Shown: in pieces, positions 61,495-64,000 of the stretch | How the letters are laid out: each line of letters starts with the position of its first letter | Numbering within the stretch: the first letter of the stretch is position 1 | NCBI GenBank assembly: GCA_016178785.1 | Contig: JACOSO010000026.1 | Span: forward strand, 81,648-145,647 | Length of the DNA: 64,000 nucleotides | DNA from: Bacteroidota bacterium | Lineage (GTDB): Bacteria; Bacteroidota; Bacteroidia; Cytophagales; Cyclobacteriaceae | Reading direction: 5' to 3' | Position numbers and translations under genes: made by a program | The notes under the pieces: generated by a model | Database searches by the model: none | Told to the model about the DNA's origin: nothing | The model's input: the letters and a program-made list of their open reading frames with translations, nothing else

Positions 61495-64000
61495 ATGAAG
61501 ACTTTTTTCAACAAGCCGGCACAACCAAAGTGCGATTTTCTGAAATCATTTGCCATTGCTCTTGCGCTGATGCTGGGGAGTAGCTGTTTAAATGCCCAAT
61601 CAAACGTGGTGCCTGATGACCAGGAGTTCCAGGCGTTGAAAGCGTTGTACGATAGTTTGGGCGGAGCCAACTGGACAATCAAAACCAACTGGCCGACATC
61701 CGGCAATTGGCCGGCAACCGCCACCGCGGCACAGATGGCTACGTGGTCTGGCGTAACAGTTGCTAATGGCGACATCACCCGGATAGTCTTAGTCGCAAAT
61801 AACTTGGTAGGAAAGATACCTTCCAACATAGGTAATTTAAAAATGATGAATTACATCTCATTGAGTCGCAATGTTGGGATTACTGGGGCGATTCCTGCAT
61901 CACTTGGAACACTCACAAATATTCAGCAAATCTATCTTTATCAAAACGCCCTGACAGGAGCAATCCCCAGCTCGCTTTTCAATTTACCTTCACTCACAAT
62001 TCTTTCGCTACTGAGTAATAAACTCTCTGGGCCGATTCCGGATAATATAGGAAACGCAACTAATCTTACTTCTTTGTCTCTGTCTCAAAACAAGTTAACT
62101 AGTTCAATTCCAACCTCCATTATCAACTTGACACACCTTAACGTATTGGACCTTAGTCAAAACACGCTGACGGGACCGATACCCACCCCGATCGGAAGTA
62201 TGACTCTGCTCCTCACTCTTGCGCTAAACACCAATCAATTGTCAGGAGTCATCCCCTCTTCTGTGAACAACCTCGTTAATTTGACGAACCTTTCCATAGG
62301 CACTAATAATTTTACTGGGGACATCCCCGACTTCAGTAACCTTACCAAGCTTACCACATTGTCAATAGCCTATTGTCCTAACTTCAATCCGGGCCCGATA
62401 CCACAGATCTTTAACAATACACAACTCACCAGCCTTTCTCTGCAATCATGCAACAGAAATGGAGCAATATCCAGCGCTATTGGCAACCTTACCAAACTGA
62501 CAAATCTGTACCTGAACAACAATCAACTTACCGGCTCCATCCCGGCTTCCATTGGGAACCTTTCAGATATGTATGATTTGGAGTTGCAGTACAACAACCT
62601 TTCAGGATCAATCCCTTCTTCAATAGGTAATCTGATAAAGGTTCGAATTTTCTATATGTATAATAACAAGTTGTCGGGCGAGCTACCATCGTCCATGGGA
62701 AATTTGGTAAGCATCGGCTCTCTAAGACTTGAAAATAACCAGTTGACCGGTTTGCTTCCAGACTTCTCGAAGCTCACAGTAATGAGTCAGCTTATTCTTG
62801 TTAATAATCAACTAAGTGGCCAGATAGTAATGGCCAATTTTGCTGCTGCCATGGTAGATTTTCAGATTGGTGGCAACAAGTTTTCCGGGGCTTTTCCAAG
62901 TATAAATAAGTGGAGTAACATTTCAGGAATAGTTATTGGAGGCAATCAATTCTCAGGTGATTTTCCTTCTGTAACTAGCTTACCCAAACTGGATTATATC
63001 TCGGCAGGCAGTTGCCGGTTTACAAGTATCCCTTCTTCTCTTTTAAGCATCTCAAAAAAGGCACACGGCTATGTTTACCTTGCTTTTGATGACAATTTGA
63101 TTACAGCAATTACGAATTTAGCCGCAGACATAGCTGGTAACAATATTCACCCGGATGCTACTATAACCCTAAAGCTTGCCAACAACAAACTTGATTTTTC
63201 ACAAATCGAGTCACTCATGAATTTGGGAATACCAACGCTAACCTACTCCCCGCAAAAAACCATAAGCGACACGCCTACACAATCAGTGACCGTTGGCACA
63301 GACTTCATCCTCACTGCCCGCCCAAAAGGAAGTTTCACATCTAACATGAAATGGGAGAAACAGCAATCGAACGGAACATGGCAAGACATCACTTCTTCTA
63401 ACGCAGATCCATTGACAGGAAACACATACCGGGTTGTCAACGCTACTGGCGGTTCCGAAGGCAACTACCGCTGGAGCTGCACCAGCACCAAGGCCACAGG
63501 CTTCACACTCAGCAGTGACCCAATAGTAGTGAAGACTCCCAACCGGCTCACAATGGATAACTTTGGTTTTCAATATAAATACGATGGAAGGAGACGCATG
63601 ATACAAAAGAAAGTGCCAGGTGCAGATTGGGTATATATGGTGTACGACAATCGCGACAGGTTGGTGTTAACACAAGATGGGAACCAACGGTTAGCCAACA
63701 AATGGACTTTCACTAAATACGATGGTCTCAACAGACCAATCATGACAGGCGTTTACACGCACACTGTCTATCTTGATCAGGCCGGTATGAGCGCTTTGAT
63801 CAGCACCACAAATTTTTATGAAACCTACACAGGCCTCGCAGCAGACGCAGGGACACATGGATACAGCAACACTGTTTTTCCTATAGATCTTACTAAACTG
63901 GAAATCCTTACTGTAACTTATTATGACAATTATAATTTCAAAGCATCCTGGGGCAGTGATTACAATTATGCACCAAGCAAGGTGCAGAGTGTGACAGTCA
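61495..64000 (+). CDS. Secreted LRR/RHS-like protein, 3' end beyond window
   Basis: An open frame of 835 codons from ATG 61495 to the right edge, starting 23 bases after the previous stop. A signal peptide (FAIALALMLGSSCLNAQS) is followed by an LRR cap (DDQEFQALKALYDSLGGANW) and over a dozen leucine-rich repeats of the GxIPxxIGNLTxLxxLxLxxNxL type (about 75-500), like plant receptor ectodomains. An Ig-like region (about 590-670) follows. From about 685 come RHS units (FGFQYKYDGRRRMIQKK, WVYMVYDNRDRLVLTQDGNQR, FTKYDGLNRPIMTGVYTH), which usually continue the DUF6443 protein after YDDLGN..LPPE. The C-terminus, where a variable tip would be, lies outside the window. Confidence 0.82.
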   Translation, partial: MKTFFNKPAQPKCDFLKSFAIALALMLGSSCLNAQSNVVPDDQEFQALKALYDSLGGANWTIKTNWPTSGNWPATATAAQMATWSGVTVANGDITRIVLVANNLVGKIPSNIGNLKMMNYISLSRNVGITGAIPASLGTLTNIQQIYLYQNALTGAIPSSLFNLPSLTILSLLSNKLSGPIPDNIGNATNLTSLSLSQNKLTSSIPTSIINLTHLNVLDLSQNTLTGPIPTPIGSMTLLLTLALNTNQLSGVIPSSVNNLVNLTNLSIGTNNFTGDIPDFSNLTKLTTLSIAYCPNFNPGPIPQIFNNTQLTSLSLQSCNRNGAISSAIGNLTKLTNLYLNNNQLTGSIPASIGNLSDMYDLELQYNNLSGSIPSSIGNLIKVRIFYMYNNKLSGELPSSMGNLVSIGSLRLENNQLTGLLPDFSKLTVMSQLILVNNQLSGQIVMANFAAAMVDFQIGGNKFSGAFPSINKWSNISGIVIGGNQFSGDFPSVTSLPKLDYISAGSCRFTSIPSSLLSISKKAHGYVYLAFDDNLITAITNLAADIAGNNIHPDATITLKLANNKLDFSQIESLMNLGIPTLTYSPQKTISDTPTQSVTVGTDFILTARPKGSFTSNMKWEKQQSNGTWQDITSSNADPLTGNTYRVVNATGGSEGNYRWSCTSTKATGFTLSSDPIVVKTPNRLTMDNFGFQYKYDGRRRMIQKKVPGADWVYMVYDNRDRLVLTQDGNQRLANKWTFTKYDGLNRPIMTGVYTHTVYLDQAGMSALISTTNFYETYTGLAADAGTHGYSNTVFPIDLTKLEILTVTYYDNYNFKASWGSDYNYAPSKVQSVTV

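Noticed and set aside
61495..64000. Possible toxin tip at the end of the RHS-like run
   Set aside because: The frame leaves the window inside the RHS part; nothing past it can be seen, and no immunity-like gene is present.

Overview
The window looks like a chromosomal segment of a Bacteroidota bacterium, most likely from the Cytophagales side. The supporting evidence is a SusC/SusD pair, a protein with a type IX secretion (T9SS) sorting tail, a PorE-like OmpA protein, Bacteroidota-type promoters (TAnnTTTG), DUF1501/DUF1800 partners and large Bacteroidota RHS-like proteins with a DUF6443 segment. Most genes are ordinary housekeeping or envelope genes. Several short stretches hold decayed or mobile material.

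Layout. 1-3822 is the 5' part of a large RHS-like secreted protein running off the left edge. 3959-6902 holds a Crp/Fnr regulator, a coiled-coil outer-membrane-type protein, a TetR regulator and a leftover 3' end of a second copy of the outer-membrane gene. 7050-7471 is a scar around tRNA-Asn: an integrase-like remnant, the intact tRNA, a broken tRNA copy and a 20-bp palindrome inserted in that copy. 7537-12924 has a trans-sulfuration enzyme, a histidine kinase, a 2-oxoacid dehydrogenase E2 and CinA. 13068-18638 is a tight four-gene operon: DUF1800, DUF1501 with T9SS tail, outer-membrane barrel, lipoprotein. 18914-22605 is metabolic (FMN 2-hydroxyacid oxidase, DUF4197, PaaN).

22632-24107 is a small accessory island. 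It carries an AT-rich pair, a small membrane protein plus a protein with a caspase/CHAT-like His/Cys signature, followed by REP-like hairpins and a broken REP-associated transposase. This is the best candidate for an undescribed system. 24111-30203 has a GAF histidine kinase, a DUF4440 protein and a group of exported proteins (Gfo/Idh/MocA oxidoreductase, FGE-like protein, ApbE, TIM-barrel isomerase). 30238-32546 is a divergent asnC-type regulator/asnB pair with a palindrome over the regulator's promoter. 32564-33073 is a collapsed sensor-kinase pseudogene.

33487-37659 encodes a HlyD/MacB-like/TolC export operon without an ATPase. 37850-42086 has a GH13 lipoprotein, MtgA, DUF1330, DUF1761 and an MFS transporter. 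42315-49342 holds lepA, folD, queE, pabB, pabC and a PorE-like gene. Three of the gaps here carry three different inverted repeats. 49498-54127 is SusC/SusD, ending in a strong terminator.

54566-64000 is a run of three large secreted RHS-like genes, the last cut by the window edge. The first is a paralogue of the gene at the left edge. In the second and third, the usual parts of one RHS-like protein (DUF6443 half and YD-repeat half) appear divided between two reading frames, each with its own signal peptide and its own added Ig-like or leucine-rich-repeat region. No toxin or immunity gene is visible within the window. All assignments come from reading the sequence; no database search was possible.
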